Notes: a model not told the origin generated them from the letters alone. Positions 15,641 through 25,330 are shown, counted from the stretch's first letter. The stretch is 64,000 nt of DNA from Mahella sp. (GCF_020054945.1 NZ_JAIHAU010000001.1:29653-93652), one strand, 5' to 3'. A program made the numbers and translations.

Positions 15641-18280
15641 TCACTTATTACCGTTTGTTACGCGCCTTGCAAGCTTCCATATCTCCACCGCGGCTATGGG
15701 CACCAATGCCAGCGCTATTGCATAGATCCAATGCACGCCGTCTAACATGGCCAACTCGAATATATTTCGCAAAAATGGCACGAATATGATAACAAGCTGC
15801 ATTGCAGCCGATAAAAGTAGCGCCAGTATCATAAATCTGTTGTCTGACCACTTCATGGTGAATATCGATTTATCTTGAGAACGCATATTCACCGAATGAG
15901 CCAACTGGGATAAGCCCAGCACCAAGAAAGCCATGGTACGGCCAGCTTCCTGGCTTACCGCCAGCCCTATCTGAAAAGCGGTCAGCGTAGTTATGCTGAT
16001 GATCATGCCCTGCCACAATATGTTGATAAACATGGGCAGCGGTATGATGCTCTCTTTGGGATCACGCGGCGGGCGGCGCATGATGTCCTTCTCACCGCGC
16101 TCCATCCCCAACCCTATGGCCGGCAGGCTGTCAGTGACCAGATTTATCCAAAGGATATGTACCGGCAGCAAAGGCTGCACCCAGTTAAGCATAGTGGCTA
16201 TGAACAATACGAATATCTCACCTATGTTGCACGACAGTAGAAAGTGTATGGCCTTGATGATATTGGAGTAAATGATGCGCCCTTCCTTAACCGCAGCTAC
16301 GATGGTGGCAAAGTTGTCGTCGGTCAGCACCATATCGGCGGCGCCTTTGGCCACGTCGGTACCCACCTTGCCCATAGCTGCCCCTATATCGGCGCTCTTT
16401 AATGCAGGCGCATCGTTTACACCGTCGCCGGTCATGGCTACCACGTCGCCGCGACGCTGCCATGCTTTGACTATCTTAACCTTGTGTTCGGGCGATACCC
16501 TTGCATATACCGAATAATGTGGCACCCTTTCGACCATGGTATCATCGTCTATGTCGTCCAGCTCGGAGCCGGTTATGGCCTCATCTCCCTGCTGCAATAT
16601 GCCTAAATCTTTGGCTATGGCTACAGCCGTCAATTTATGGTCACCGGTTATCATAACCGGTTTTATGCCGGCCGTGCGGCACAGTCCCACTGCATCCCTG
16701 GCCTCTGGCCGAGGCGGATCTATCATGCCTACCATGCCTAAAAATATCAAATCGGATTCCAAATCTTTTTGTTTATCGCTGTATACGATATTGTCTATCT
16801 CTTTATATGCCATAGCCAGTACGCGCAGCGCACGGCTGGCCATTTCTTCGTTTATCGCCGATATGCGTTCCATATCGTCATGGGTGAGCTCTCTCACCGC
16901 ATGGCCATCGTGTATGTATGTGCAGCGTTTAAGCAACTCATCCAGTGCACCCTTTGTGAATACGACATATTTGCCCTTATACTCATGCACGGTGGTCATG
17001 AGCTTTCTCTCGGAGTCAAAGGGTATCTCGTCTACGCGCGGCATCTTATTTTCAATGTCGCTCTTATGCAGCGCCAGCTTTATGCCAAGGTCCAATAATG
17101 CCGTTTCAGTCGGATCTCCTATGGTTTTGCCGTCATCGATATCCTCTACGGCATCGTTGCATAGTATGGTCACTTTGAGCAGCATATCCATCGGGCTGCC
17201 CTCTTCTACCTCTATACGCTCGGAGGTATCGTATATCTCGTCTGCGGCATATATGCGCTGCACTGTCATGCGATTTTGCGTAAGGGTGCCGGTTTTATCC
17301 GAGCATATCACGGTAGCCGCGCCCAGTGTCTCCACTGCGGGCAGTCGTCTTATTATGGCATTGTGCTTGGCCATGCGTTGCACGCCTATGGCCAATACTA
17401 TGGTGACGATAGCCGGCAGGCCCTCGGGTATGGCCGCCACTGCCAGGCTGACCGCTGTCATAAACATATCCAACCAGTCTCTACCATATAATATACCGGC
17501 CAAAAAGATCATTGCGCATATGGCTAATGCTGCTATAGCCAGCCATTTGCCCAATTGCTCCAGTCTCTTTTGCAGTGGCGTCTGGTTGTCCTCTTGTTGT
17601 CCTATCATCTCGGCTATCCTGCCCACCTCGGTATCCATGCCCGTAGCCACCACTATACCCCTGCCGCGACCGTATGTGACAGCCGACGTCATATAGGCCA
17701 TATTTATCCTGTCGCCTAGCGCTATATCGTCACCGCTTAAAGTATCGGCGGTCTTATCCACCGGCGCCGACTCACCGGTAAGCGACGACTCCTCTATCTT
17801 CAGGTTTGAAGCTTCTACGAGACGAAGGTCGGCCGGCACAAAGTCTCCAGCCTCCAGCACCACTACATCGCCAGGTACCAATTGAGCGGCCGGTATAATC
17901 CTGAGCTTGCCGTCACGTATAACCTTGGCATTGGGAGCAGCCATTTTTTTCAACGCCGCCAGCGCCTGCTCCGCTCTGGACTCCTGTATCACGCCCAATA
18001 TGGCATTCAGCACCACCACTATGATGATTACAATGGCATCTACCCATTCGCTGAGTATCGCCGATACGATTGCGGCTATGAACAGCACTATTATCATAAA
18101 ATCCTTAAACTGCTCGGCAAACATCTGCCATATGGTGCGCTTGTGTTCTTCAGCCAGTTCATTGGTCCCATACTGCTCGAGCCGCTTTTGCACCTCCTGC
18201 TCAGATAACCCATTTTGTATGGAGGTATTTAGCTGTTGAACTATCCGCTCAGCAGCGATGTTATGCCAGTCCATCGTCAC
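15641..18280 (-). CDS. Calcium-transporting P-type ATPase (type IIA, SERCA-like)
   Basis: An 879-residue P2-type ATPase. It has the N-terminal cation ATPase domain, TGES in the actuator domain, the phosphorylated Asp328 in DKTGTLT, and GDGVNDAP at 618-625. The SERCA calcium ligands are present as motifs: PEGLP in M4, NIGE in M5 and NLVTD in M6, so export or uptake of Ca2+ across the membrane is the likely role; a Na+/K+ or Mn2+ preference is less likely. The GTG start at 18280 overlaps the upstream kinase-like stop (GTGA); ATG at 18274 is possible. It is co-transcribed with two thymidylate-kinase-like genes and a Ppx/GppA gene. Confidence 0.93.
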   Translation of the reverse strand: MTMDWHNIAAERIVQQLNTSIQNGLSEQEVQKRLEQYGTNELAEEHKRTIWQMFAEQFKDFMIIVLFIAAIVSAILSEWVDAIVIIIVVVLNAILGVIQESRAEQALAALKKMAAPNAKVIRDGKLRIIPAAQLVPGDVVVLEAGDFVPADLRLVEASNLKIEESSLTGESAPVDKTADTLSGDDIALGDRINMAYMTSAVTYGRGRGIVVATGMDTEVGRIAEMIGQQEDNQTPLQKRLEQLGKWLAIAALAICAMIFLAGILYGRDWLDMFMTAVSLAVAAIPEGLPAIVTIVLAIGVQRMAKHNAIIRRLPAVETLGAATVICSDKTGTLTQNRMTVQRIYAADEIYDTSERIEVEEGSPMDMLLKVTILCNDAVEDIDDGKTIGDPTETALLDLGIKLALHKSDIENKMPRVDEIPFDSERKLMTTVHEYKGKYVVFTKGALDELLKRCTYIHDGHAVRELTHDDMERISAINEEMASRALRVLAMAYKEIDNIVYSDKQKDLESDLIFLGMVGMIDPPRPEARDAVGLCRTAGIKPVMITGDHKLTAVAIAKDLGILQQGDEAITGSELDDIDDDTMVERVPHYSVYARVSPEHKVKIVKAWQRRGDVVAMTGDGVNDAPALKSADIGAAMGKVGTDVAKGAADMVLTDDNFATIVAAVKEGRIIYSNIIKAIHFLLSCNIGEIFVLFIATMLNWVQPLLPVHILWINLVTDSLPAIGLGMERGEKDIMRRPPRDPKESIIPLPMFINILWQGMIISITTLTAFQIGLAVSQEAGRTMAFLVLGLSQLAHSVNMRSQDKSIFTMKWSDNRFMILALLLSAAMQLVIIFVPFLRNIFELAMLDGVHWIYAIALALVPIAAVEIWKLARRVTNGNK

Positions 18281-18972
18281 AAATCTATCCTTTCTAATAT
18301 TTCTTCTCTCAGCCTCTGTTGCACTGTTTCTATGTCCATGCTGCCGTCCATTATTATAAAGCCGTATTCTTGAGCCAGATTATCGAACTGATCTTTGAGC
18401 ATGGACTGATACTGTTTGAAGCTTTTGAACATATCGGGTGATATGCCGAGATCCATGCCCGATTCCCAATAATCCAGATGCCCGTACTGCATAAACGCTC
18501 TGTGAAGCAGTACGTCTGGCGATACTTGAAGATAAAATACGATGTCGGGTATAAGTGCAAAGCCGAACATCTCTTTAAGCCAAGCCCTTCTAGCACCGCG
18601 CACCATGTCCCTGGCCATCAGCGTGAATATATATCTGTCGGCCAGTACGATAAACCCGGCCTCCAGCGCCGGTATTATGTTATTCTCCAGCCTGTCTCCA
18701 AAGTCGGTGGCATATAAAAGGCTGAGCGTGGTTCTGCCGAGCAGATTTCCTTTCTTGGCCTCATCTATGGTGCCGCCTACCAATGTCGAGCGTTTAAGGC
18801 CGGTGTCCAAGACAGCGTGGCCTCTGCTTTCCAGCCAATCCTTTAGCATGTTTATCTGCGTAGAGCGCCCGGAGCCGTCCGCTCCTTCTATAACTATGAG
18901 GTAACCGGGCAATTTATCCATTTTTAGATAAGGTAGCCCGCTGCCATAAAAAAGTTTATCCTTCTGTATCAT
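18277..18972 (-). CDS. Thymidylate-kinase-like P-loop protein, copy 1 (altered Walker A)
   Basis: 231 residues of thymidylate kinase fold. The Walker A reads GADGSGRST, with Arg where the catalytic Lys of GxxxxGK[ST] should be. DRY is kept in LADRYIFTLMARD, but the Ser/Tyr/Gln thymidine-site pattern of true Tmk (DR.xxSxxAYQ) is not. There is a long insertion near 155-190 compared with Tmk (HLDYWESGMDLGISPDMFKSF) that is shared with copy 2. It overlaps its neighbours by four bases on both sides. It may be a pseudo-kinase partner of copy 2 or use a different phosphate donor. It should not be taken as the housekeeping Tmk. Confidence 0.8.
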   Translation of the reverse strand: MIQKDKLFYGSGLPYLKMDKLPGYLIVIEGADGSGRSTQINMLKDWLESRGHAVLDTGLKRSTLVGGTIDEAKKGNLLGRTTLSLLYATDFGDRLENNIIPALEAGFIVLADRYIFTLMARDMVRGARRAWLKEMFGFALIPDIVFYLQVSPDVLLHRAFMQYGHLDYWESGMDLGISPDMFKSFKQYQSMLKDQFDNLAQEYGFIIMDGSMDIETVQQRLREEILERIDL

Positions 18973-19703
18973 TTCTCGTACCCCTCTTCATGATTTGCCG
19001 ATGAGCGGTTGTATATAACAGGTTTGTACCGCCTGAGCATAACCTCTACCATCGCCCTCATCTGCTGCTGCTGTTCTTCTATAGGCAAAGTACCGTCTAT
19101 AATGTGAAATCCTTCTTTATCAGCCATGGCATCGTACTGATCCTTTATTATGCCTTGAAACAGCTTAAAGCTCTCGGCCGGATCATTGCTGAGGCCCAGA
19201 TCCATACCGGCTTCATGATATTTCAAGGCGGTCCTGCCCCGCAGTATGCGCGATACCCCTACATCCACCGGCACCTGGAAATAAAATGCGGCCGTAGGTT
19301 TGACAGCAAAGCTGTATATATTCCTTACCCAGGCCGGGTCTACGCCGCGCGCTATATCTCGGGCATAAGCCGTGTATATGTACCGGTCAGCCAATACTAT
19401 ATAGCCTGCCTTGAGATGAGGCCATATCAGGCGCTCATATCTATCGGCAAAATCCGCCGCATGTATGAGGCTGAAGGTGGTAGGCGTCAGCATGTTCTTC
19501 TTTTTGGCCTTGCGCGTCGCATCTTTAACCAGATCCGACGAATTCCATTCTGTAAAGAACACCGTATACCCATGTTCTTCCAGCCAGCGCTTGAGCAGAT
19601 ATACCTGCGTGCTCTTGCCCGAGCCATCTATGCCCTCGACTATTAAAAGCTTACCGGGATACGTTTTGTTAATCCCTAATTCCTTCACCTTTCTCATCGC
19701 CAT
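18969..19703 (-). CDS. Thymidylate-kinase-like P-loop protein, copy 2
   Basis: 244 residues, clearly paralogous to copy 1 downstream. Walker A is intact (EGIDGSGKSTQ), DRY is present in LADRYIYTAYARD, and the shared insertion appears as KYHEAGMDLGLSNDPAESF. The nucleotide-specificity region differs from housekeeping thymidylate kinases. AAAGGAGAG precedes the ATG, and the start lies 14 bases after the Ppx/GppA stop. The fold is also that of PPK2 polyphosphate kinases, and the neighbour is a polyphosphatase-family gene, which makes a nucleotide/polyphosphate role worth considering; that is inference only. Confidence 0.82.
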   Translation of the reverse strand: MAMRKVKELGINKTYPGKLLIVEGIDGSGKSTQVYLLKRWLEEHGYTVFFTEWNSSDLVKDATRKAKKKNMLTPTTFSLIHAADFADRYERLIWPHLKAGYIVLADRYIYTAYARDIARGVDPAWVRNIYSFAVKPTAAFYFQVPVDVGVSRILRGRTALKYHEAGMDLGLSNDPAESFKLFQGIIKDQYDAMADKEGFHIIDGTLPIEEQQQQMRAMVEVMLRRYKPVIYNRSSANHEEGYEK

Positions 19704-19717
19704 AACGTATCTCTCCT

Positions 19718-21226
19718 TTATAGTTTTGTAATATGTATGTTCTTACCATATACCTTCTTAAAATAGCCTGTATGATTGCTGGCATCGGCTAATTCCAATG
19801 CCCCATCACCGTTCGCTATCGCCTCCAATTTCACATAGTCATCGCTTATAGTGCATACCACATCCTTTACCACGCCGGCTTCGCTACGATCCATGCTCTC
19901 GGCCAGGCGCAGTATGGCGCTCATGCGCTGCATTTTGTCTATATCATCTTTATATAGTATATCAACATAATGTCTGGCATAACTTTTTACCATATCCTTA
20001 TGATGGGAAGCCGCAATAAGGGCGCACAGCACCAATTCGCGATGACTAAAGCCGTAGATCTGCGAATTGAGTATTATATACAACGTATGCTGGGCATGAT
20101 TATAATAATTGATTGCTGTACCCACATCGTGCAACAGGGCTGCTGCATATAATATCCTTTTGAAATCGCTGCCGCAGCCATGCAGCGCAGCCAATTCATC
20201 GAAAAGCTTTATGCTCAGCCCCATCACATGATGCGCATGGTGAGCATTGACGTTGTATACCTTCAATATATTGTCTATACTGGTATCCAGCACATCGCGA
20301 TCGCCTCCGCACCAGTCTAGCACCTCTTTATAAAAGGCGCCTTCTCTTACGCCGTTTCCGCTTATCACAACGTTATCGATATTGGAAAATTCCAATACAT
20401 TGACCAGAGCAGCCATCCCTCCGAGAAATATGTCGGCTCTGTCATCGGATAAACCCCGCATTTTCTTGCGCTGAGAAATCGTGGTGTTGCGCAGATCATC
20501 CCATAGCGATTTTACATCGGCAGCAGGCATCGCGTAACCATGAAGCAGCGACAGTTTGTAGTTCGATTTTGCTTGATGTATCTTGGCCACGTTGCGTATA
20601 GTGCCACCCACGCCAATTAAAGCGGCTCCCGGAAAGGCAGTCCATGCATGTTCCCTCAATTTGCTTTGAACAAACTCATTCAATCTGTCCACATCATCGG
20701 GTTTCGGTTTGTTTCTGCCCAGAAATGAATCGGTAAGCGTGATAGCTCCAAATGGCAGGCTAGTGGCATGAACAAGACGCCTGTGTTCAAACCGCACAAG
20801 CTCAGTGCTGCCACCGCCTATATCGACTATCAATCCGTCCTCGATACTAGTGGAATTTATAACGCCGATATAATCGTATTCGGCCTCCTGCATACCGCTT
20901 ATAACCGAGAATAATACACCGGTCTGCTGCTGTACCATCTCTATAAAACGCTGTTTGTTCCGAGCCTTACGAACGGCCGCTGTAGCCAGACCAATTATAC
21001 GGGTTACACCGTTTACATCGCACAGTTTCTTGAAAAGGCGTATAGTATTCACAGCGTGCTCTACAGCCTGACCTTCCAGCAAACCGCTGACCTCGACCGA
21101 GGCATCCAGCCTGACTGTCTCTTTCTGCTCATCTAATAACATATAGGCTCCGTCCTCGGCTATCTTCATTATAACCAGGCGCACGGTATTGGATCCCAAA
21201 TCTATAATGCCCACCTTTTGCTCCAT
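19718..21226 (-). CDS. ppx: Ppx/GppA-family exopolyphosphatase or guanosine pentaphosphatase with HD domain
   Basis: About 502 residues. The actin-fold N-terminal half shows GIIDLGSNTVRLV, DIGGGSTELV (phosphate loop) and GVGGTIRN; the C-terminal half is an HD-type domain (LLHDVGTAINYYNHAQH). The family removes phosphate from the ends of polyphosphate or converts pppGpp to ppGpp. I start at the ATG at 21226; the frame is open to an ATG at 21256, but that would overlap the methyltransferase and has no ribosome site. It follows the methyltransferase by five bases. Confidence 0.9.
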   Translation of the reverse strand: MEQKVGIIDLGSNTVRLVIMKIAEDGAYMLLDEQKETVRLDASVEVSGLLEGQAVEHAVNTIRLFKKLCDVNGVTRIIGLATAAVRKARNKQRFIEMVQQQTGVLFSVISGMQEAEYDYIGVINSTSIEDGLIVDIGGGSTELVRFEHRRLVHATSLPFGAITLTDSFLGRNKPKPDDVDRLNEFVQSKLREHAWTAFPGAALIGVGGTIRNVAKIHQAKSNYKLSLLHGYAMPAADVKSLWDDLRNTTISQRKKMRGLSDDRADIFLGGMAALVNVLEFSNIDNVVISGNGVREGAFYKEVLDWCGGDRDVLDTSIDNILKVYNVNAHHAHHVMGLSIKLFDELAALHGCGSDFKRILYAAALLHDVGTAINYYNHAQHTLYIILNSQIYGFSHRELVLCALIAASHHKDMVKSYARHYVDILYKDDIDKMQRMSAILRLAESMDRSEAGVVKDVVCTISDDYVKLEAIANGDGALELADASNHTGYFKKVYGKNIHITKL

Positions 21227-21231
21227 AACTT

Positions 21232-21984
21232 TTATCTCGCTTTCGTTTTCCAGCATATTATAAATGAGCGATCGAGCTGTTCGGGATCGGCTACGTCCTC
21301 AAACATATCGTTTTTAACGCTGACATCGGCAAAACCGATCTCATATAACGACGCAACCACCTTATTTATGGGAAAGGTTACCTCGGTGACTGTCTCTTCA
21401 TACCCATCGAAAAGCCCCTCGCCGCGCTGCACAAAAGCCGTAAATGTAACGGCTGCCGATGCTTTATCGCGGAAAGCTATGCTTTTGCTTATAACATAGT
21501 TGCCATTTGCATCTTTGCGCACGTGTATATTATCCCAATTCTCGCTCAAATCTTTCACTGTGTTCATATCGAATAAGAACAAGCCGTTATCATCCAAATG
21601 GGCCAGGGCGCATCGAAAGGTATCCTCCCAATCGTCGTACGCTAAAAGATGATTTATAGCGTCGAACGTGCATGTTATAATATCATAGTGCCGGTTCATG
21701 CAAAAATGGCTCATATCACCGCACATGTAAGAAACCTCTATATTGGCCTGCATGGCGTTGTATTCGGCTTTTTCCAGCATTGCCTCCGATATGTCAAGTC
21801 CATGAGTCTCCACTCCATGCTGTGCGGCTTTTATAGTCAAAATGCCGGTACCGCAGGCTAAATCCAGTAGGCTGCGCGGCTTAAAGCCTATTGAGTCGAG
21901 ATATTTATTCAGTCTGTCCCATACGCCTGCTGCATATTGACTCCATCCAAGTTCGTCATAAAATCTCGCAAATTGTTCATACAT
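21232..21984 (-). CDS. Class I SAM-dependent methyltransferase
   Basis: 250 residues with motif I LLDLACGTGILTIKAA (about 40-55), the acidic loop HGLDISEAMLEKA and CTFDAINHL. This is the Methyltransf_25 type that modifies small molecules or proteins; the substrate is unknown. The start has AGGAG 8 bases upstream. It heads the five- or six-gene operon running down to the holin-like gene, with a promoter TTGCCA-17-TATAAT. Confidence 0.85.
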   Translation of the reverse strand: MYEQFARFYDELGWSQYAAGVWDRLNKYLDSIGFKPRSLLDLACGTGILTIKAAQHGVETHGLDISEAMLEKAEYNAMQANIEVSYMCGDMSHFCMNRHYDIITCTFDAINHLLAYDDWEDTFRCALAHLDDNGLFLFDMNTVKDLSENWDNIHVRKDANGNYVISKSIAFRDKASAAVTFTAFVQRGEGLFDGYEETVTEVTFPINKVVASLYEIGFADVSVKNDMFEDVADPEQLDRSFIICWKTKAR

Positions 21985-22016
21985 AGATGATTTCTCCTAC
22001 TATATTTTACTAGATT

Positions 22017-22045
22017 ATTATATATCATAATCTCAATCATGGCAA
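22017..22045 (-). promoter_or_regulatory. Sigma-A promoter for the methyltransferase-ppx-kinase-ATPase operon
   Basis: TTGCCA (22040-22045) and a perfect TATAAT (22017-22022) with 17 bases between them, about 33 bases before the methyltransferase ATG. It is divergent from the chemoreceptor promoter. Confidence 0.65.
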
Positions 22046-22054
22046 ATTATTAAT

Positions 22055-22082
22055 TAAACTATAGTGTCGAAAATGCCGAATA
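22055..22082 (+). promoter_or_regulatory. Sigma-28 (SigD/FliA) type promoter of the chemoreceptor gene
   Basis: TAAA (22055-22058), a 16-base spacer, then GCCGAATA (22075-22082). This closely matches the SigD motility consensus TAAA-N14-16-GCCGATAT and lies 64 bases upstream of the receptor start. Confidence 0.7.
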
Positions 22083-22145
22083 AAAAGAAGGATTTATAAA
22101 TTTCATGTCGAATAAATATATATATAGCAAATGGAGGAAGATTTT

Positions 22146-24212
22146 ATGAGAAAGATGAAGATTAATATATCATCTATTGCCACCAGGCTTATAGCAGCCT
22201 TTCTAATATTAATACTTATACCTGTTATATTCATAGGGTACATAGCCACTACAAACGCATCGGATGCCATTACTGAAGAGATAAGCAAAAGTACCGTCAA
22301 TACCGTCGAACAACTTAACAGGACTATGGATACCGTGCTGGACATGGTCAACGGCACATCCATGGAAGTATTCGGCAATACGCAGCTTCAGGAGCTTATT
22401 ACGGCAGATAAAAGCAAATTATCGGACTACGACAGATTTCAGAATGCCCAAAACATAAACGATATACTCGGATCGATAATACGTTCCAATGAATACATAA
22501 GCCTTCTGGCCATAATATGCGAGGACGGTTCATCCTACGGCGTACCAGCCGCTCCACTAGTGGACGACATCGAAGCGGTAAAGAAATCGGACTTTTACCA
22601 GAAAGCGGTAGAGGCCGGCGGTTCTCCCGTATGGTTGGATGAGCGCGATCTTAAAACATCGTCGTCGGCTGGCAGCGATGTTTATGCTGTATCCCTGGTT
22701 AGAGCCTATAAGGATTTAACGGTCACAAACAGATTAATAGGCGTGTTGGTCATAGATGTAAAATTAAAACCTATACAGGATATGCTCAACAGCATTAAAC
22801 TGGGTGATACGGGTAAGGTTTATCTTATAACCCCCAGCGGCAAAATCATAAGCGGGACAAATATGGATGAAAAGGCCATATCCGATCTTAAAAACACGTC
22901 GTATATGAAAAAGATATTGTCATCTTCTGAAAAATCCGGCACATTGCATGAAACCCAAAACGGCCAGCCTATGCTGGTAAGCTACAGCAAGGCTGAGGAC
23001 ACCGGCTGGACGGTGCTAGGCGCAGTGCCCGAAACTGAATTGACCTCGTTGGTGGATACGCTGAGAAACGACGTAGTTATAGCCGCCGTAGCCTTTGGCA
23101 TAATAGCCATACTGGTAGGCATATTCATAGCGTTATCGATGTCCAGGCGGCTGAATAAAGCCATGCAAGCGGCGGCCGTGGTAGAAAGCGGTGATCTCAC
23201 CATCGATACCGGAATAACCGGCAATGATGAAATAGGTCAACTCGGCAGAAGCCTGGATTCCATGATATACAAGATAAAGGGTCTTATACAAAAAGGTATG
23301 GATTTGACTCGCGAGGTATCGGCCTCGGCCGACAATGTGGCTGCCGTATCCGAAGAAGCCACCGCCGCTTCTTCCGAGATAGCCACTGCCATACAAGAGA
23401 TAGCTAAAGGGGCATCCGAACAGGCAAACGACGCTACCATGGGCGCCCAAAAGGCGAGCGAACTGGCGCAGCAGATAGATGATGTAGCCGAAAATGCCAA
23501 GGCAATGAATACCATATCTCAACAGACGCTGGGGGCAGCATCTGATGGGTTGAATGCGGTTGATACGCTCAAGAAAAAGAGCAGTCAGGTGAATGACGTG
23601 ACCCAATCAATGGTAGAGGCTATACAACAACTGGGCCAGGAATCCAGAAATATTAATAACATAATAAAGGTGATAGATACTATATCCGATCAAACCAATC
23701 TGCTGGCATTAAACGCGGCTATAGAGGCGGCCCGCGCCGGTGATGCAGGCAAGGGATTTGCGGTGGTGGCCAATGAGATACGCAAGCTGGCCGAACAATC
23801 GCAAACATCGACGCGCAATATAAACGATATAATAAAGCGTATAACTGGCATGACACAGAACACTGTGAGCAATACGGAGATAATGGCCGATATCGTATCG
23901 CAGCAAAACGTTGCGGTGGACAGCGCTGCTCAATCATTCCAGAATATAGCTCAGTCGGTGCAAAAGCTATCTGAACAGATAAAATCCATAGATATTGCGG
24001 TAGAAGCAATGAATGCAAATAAGAATGGTGTACTCAGCGCTATAGAGAATATATCGGCCGTGTCCGAGCAATCGGCAGCTTCAGCTCAAGAGGTATCGGC
24101 TTCGGCTCAGCAACAGTTGGCGGCAATGGACGAGCTGAGCAATGCCGCTCAAAAACTGAACGAATTGGCCACAGACCTGTTAAATGCGATGTCGGTATTT
24201 AAAATAAGTTAA
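22146..24212 (+). CDS. Methyl-accepting chemotaxis protein
   Basis: A 688-residue transmembrane chemoreceptor. Order: cytoplasmic start, TM1 (about 12-35), an extracellular dCache-type sensor (about 40-290), TM2 (about 298-320), HAMP (about 320-375), then a long coiled coil with the conserved hairpin [21 protein letters not shown]. The ligand is unknown. I start at the ATG at 22146: the GGAGG eight bases before it is itself inside an upstream ATG-opened extension, which shows that ATG at 22131 is not used. The SigD-type promoter implies the host swims and coexpresses it with flagellar genes. Confidence 0.94.
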   Translation: MRKMKINISSIATRLIAAFLILILIPVIFIGYIATTNASDAITEEISKSTVNTVEQLNRTMDTVLDMVNGTSMEVFGNTQLQELITADKSKLSDYDRFQNAQNINDILGSIIRSNEYISLLAIICEDGSSYGVPAAPLVDDIEAVKKSDFYQKAVEAGGSPVWLDERDLKTSSSAGSDVYAVSLVRAYKDLTVTNRLIGVLVIDVKLKPIQDMLNSIKLGDTGKVYLITPSGKIISGTNMDEKAISDLKNTSYMKKILSSSEKSGTLHETQNGQPMLVSYSKAEDTGWTVLGAVPETELTSLVDTLRNDVVIAAVAFGIIAILVGIFIALSMSRRLNKAMQAAAVVESGDLTIDTGITGNDEIGQLGRSLDSMIYKIKGLIQKGMDLTREVSASADNVAAVSEEATAASSEIATAIQEIAKGASEQANDATMGAQKASELAQQIDDVAENAKAMNTISQQTLGAASDGLNAVDTLKKKSSQVNDVTQSMVEAIQQLGQESRNINNIIKVIDTISDQTNLLALNAAIEAARAGDAGKGFAVVANEIRKLAEQSQTSTRNINDIIKRITGMTQNTVSNTEIMADIVSQQNVAVDSAAQSFQNIAQSVQKLSEQIKSIDIAVEAMNANKNGVLSAIENISAVSEQSAASAQEVSASAQQQLAAMDELSNAAQKLNELATDLLNAMSVFKIS

Positions 24213-24230
24213 ACAACCCTTTACACCTCC

Positions 24231-24287
24231 AAAATAGAGGGCATCCTCCGCTATATTAAACTGCGGTAGATGCCCTCTATTTTTTTT
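24231..24287. terminator. Bidirectional terminator overlapping the glycosyltransferase 3' end
   Basis: A 15-base stem AAAATAGAGGGCATC / GATGCCCTCTATTTT plus an inner CCGC/GCGG pair, with T8 on the plus side. It ends the chemoreceptor transcript. Its right arm encodes the last codons of the GT4 glycosyltransferase on the minus strand (KKIEGIYRS) and its loop holds that gene's stop codon. Confidence 0.9.
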
Positions 24288-25330
24288 ACCATGGTGCGTA
24301 CATCGAAGTGTCCGTCTAAACGCCGGCGTGCTCTTAGCCCCATGTCGATCGCTTCCTTCTTATGCTCTATAAGGTATTCCAAGTACATAGCCAGCGTCCC
24401 GCTGTCGCCCGGCGGAAATAAAAGGCCGGTTCGGCCGTGATCTATTATCTCCGGCACGCCACCTACCGACGATGCTATAACAGGCTTTGCACAGGCCATG
24501 GCTTCCAACACCGATATGCCGAAACCCTCGGATAACGACGGCAGTACGAATACGTCAAGCCGTTGCATAAAAGCGTTTATATCACTGATATACCCTAAAA
24601 AACTGACCCTGTCGGCTATGTTCATTTCCCAGCACCAACGCTCGAGTTCCATACGCGACGGACCATCGCCCGCTATAACAAGTTTGGCGTTATTGTATTT
24701 ATGCAGCAACATATAGAATGCTTCAAGCAGAACATCTATTCCTTTTTGGGGTATGAGCCTGGCCGCCGTACCTATAACAAAGCCTCCTTCCTTATGATAT
24801 TCTCCGGTATCGATGTTGTCATAGTACCTGATGTTCACACCGTTATATACCACGGCTATCTTATCCTGCGATATACCGCATGAACAAAGGTATTCGGCTA
24901 GTGCATCGCTTACTGCTATTATCCTGGCCGTACGCGCCGCCAGCATTTTATATGAAGCCTTCATTATGCGGCCGTCCTTATATGGAAAGTTATGGATCGA
25001 GGCCACTATGGGTACGCCATGCAGTGAAACCGCCGCTATTTGCCATGGCCGTACGCCATGGACATGCACGATGCTCGGCTTGTAACGATGAAATACAGCA
25101 TTTAGTTTTATGATGGAAAGTGTATCGTTCCATGGTCTTATGGCACTGGATATATCCAAAGGAAAGGTAATGACCTGTCTGGCTGCCAGCTCCTTCGCCA
25201 ACGCACTGCCGCTCTCGCAGCCCACGCATATATTGTAGGCGTCTTTATCTATATGATCCACTAGCGACAGTATATGGCGTTTGATGCCGCCCTCTGCCCG
25301 TCGTACTACCGTCATCACCTCAGTGCTCAT
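24251..25330 (-). CDS. Glycosyltransferase family 4 (GT-B) protein
   Basis: About 359 residues with the N-terminal VVRRAEGGIKRH donor/acceptor start, the GTAARLIPQKGIDVLLEAF hinge, and the EX7E catalytic pattern in SEGFGISVLEAMACAKPVIAS. It transfers a sugar from an activated nucleotide to a lipid or glycan at the membrane face. Three in-frame starts exist (25348, 25330, 25315); I prefer 25330 because relatives begin a few residues before the VVRxAEGG motif. It overlaps the end of the membrane phosphatase-like gene, so the pair is coupled and probably serves one envelope pathway. Confidence 0.87.
   Translation of the reverse strand: MSTEVMTVVRRAEGGIKRHILSLVDHIDKDAYNICVGCESGSALAKELAARQVITFPLDISSAIRPWNDTLSIIKLNAVFHRYKPSIVHVHGVRPWQIAAVSLHGVPIVASIHNFPYKDGRIMKASYKMLAARTARIIAVSDALAEYLCSCGISQDKIAVVYNGVNIRYYDNIDTGEYHKEGGFVIGTAARLIPQKGIDVLLEAFYMLLHKYNNAKLVIAGDGPSRMELERWCWEMNIADRVSFLGYISDINAFMQRLDVFVLPSLSEGFGISVLEAMACAKPVIASSVGGVPEIIDHGRTGLLFPPGDSGTLAMYLEYLIEHKKEAIDMGLRARRRLDGHFDVRTMVKKIEGIYRSLI

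Noticed and set aside
16536..17696. 386-residue open frame on the plus strand inside the Ca2+ ATPase gene
   Set aside because: Ser/Ala-rich low-complexity translation antisense to a clearly conserved P-type ATPase, with no ribosome site; a shadow of the codon bias.
18277..19703. Housekeeping thymidylate kinase (tmk)
   Set aside because: Two adjacent copies with altered thymidine-site motifs, one with a changed Walker A; the usual tmk neighbours (holB, yaaQ) are absent.
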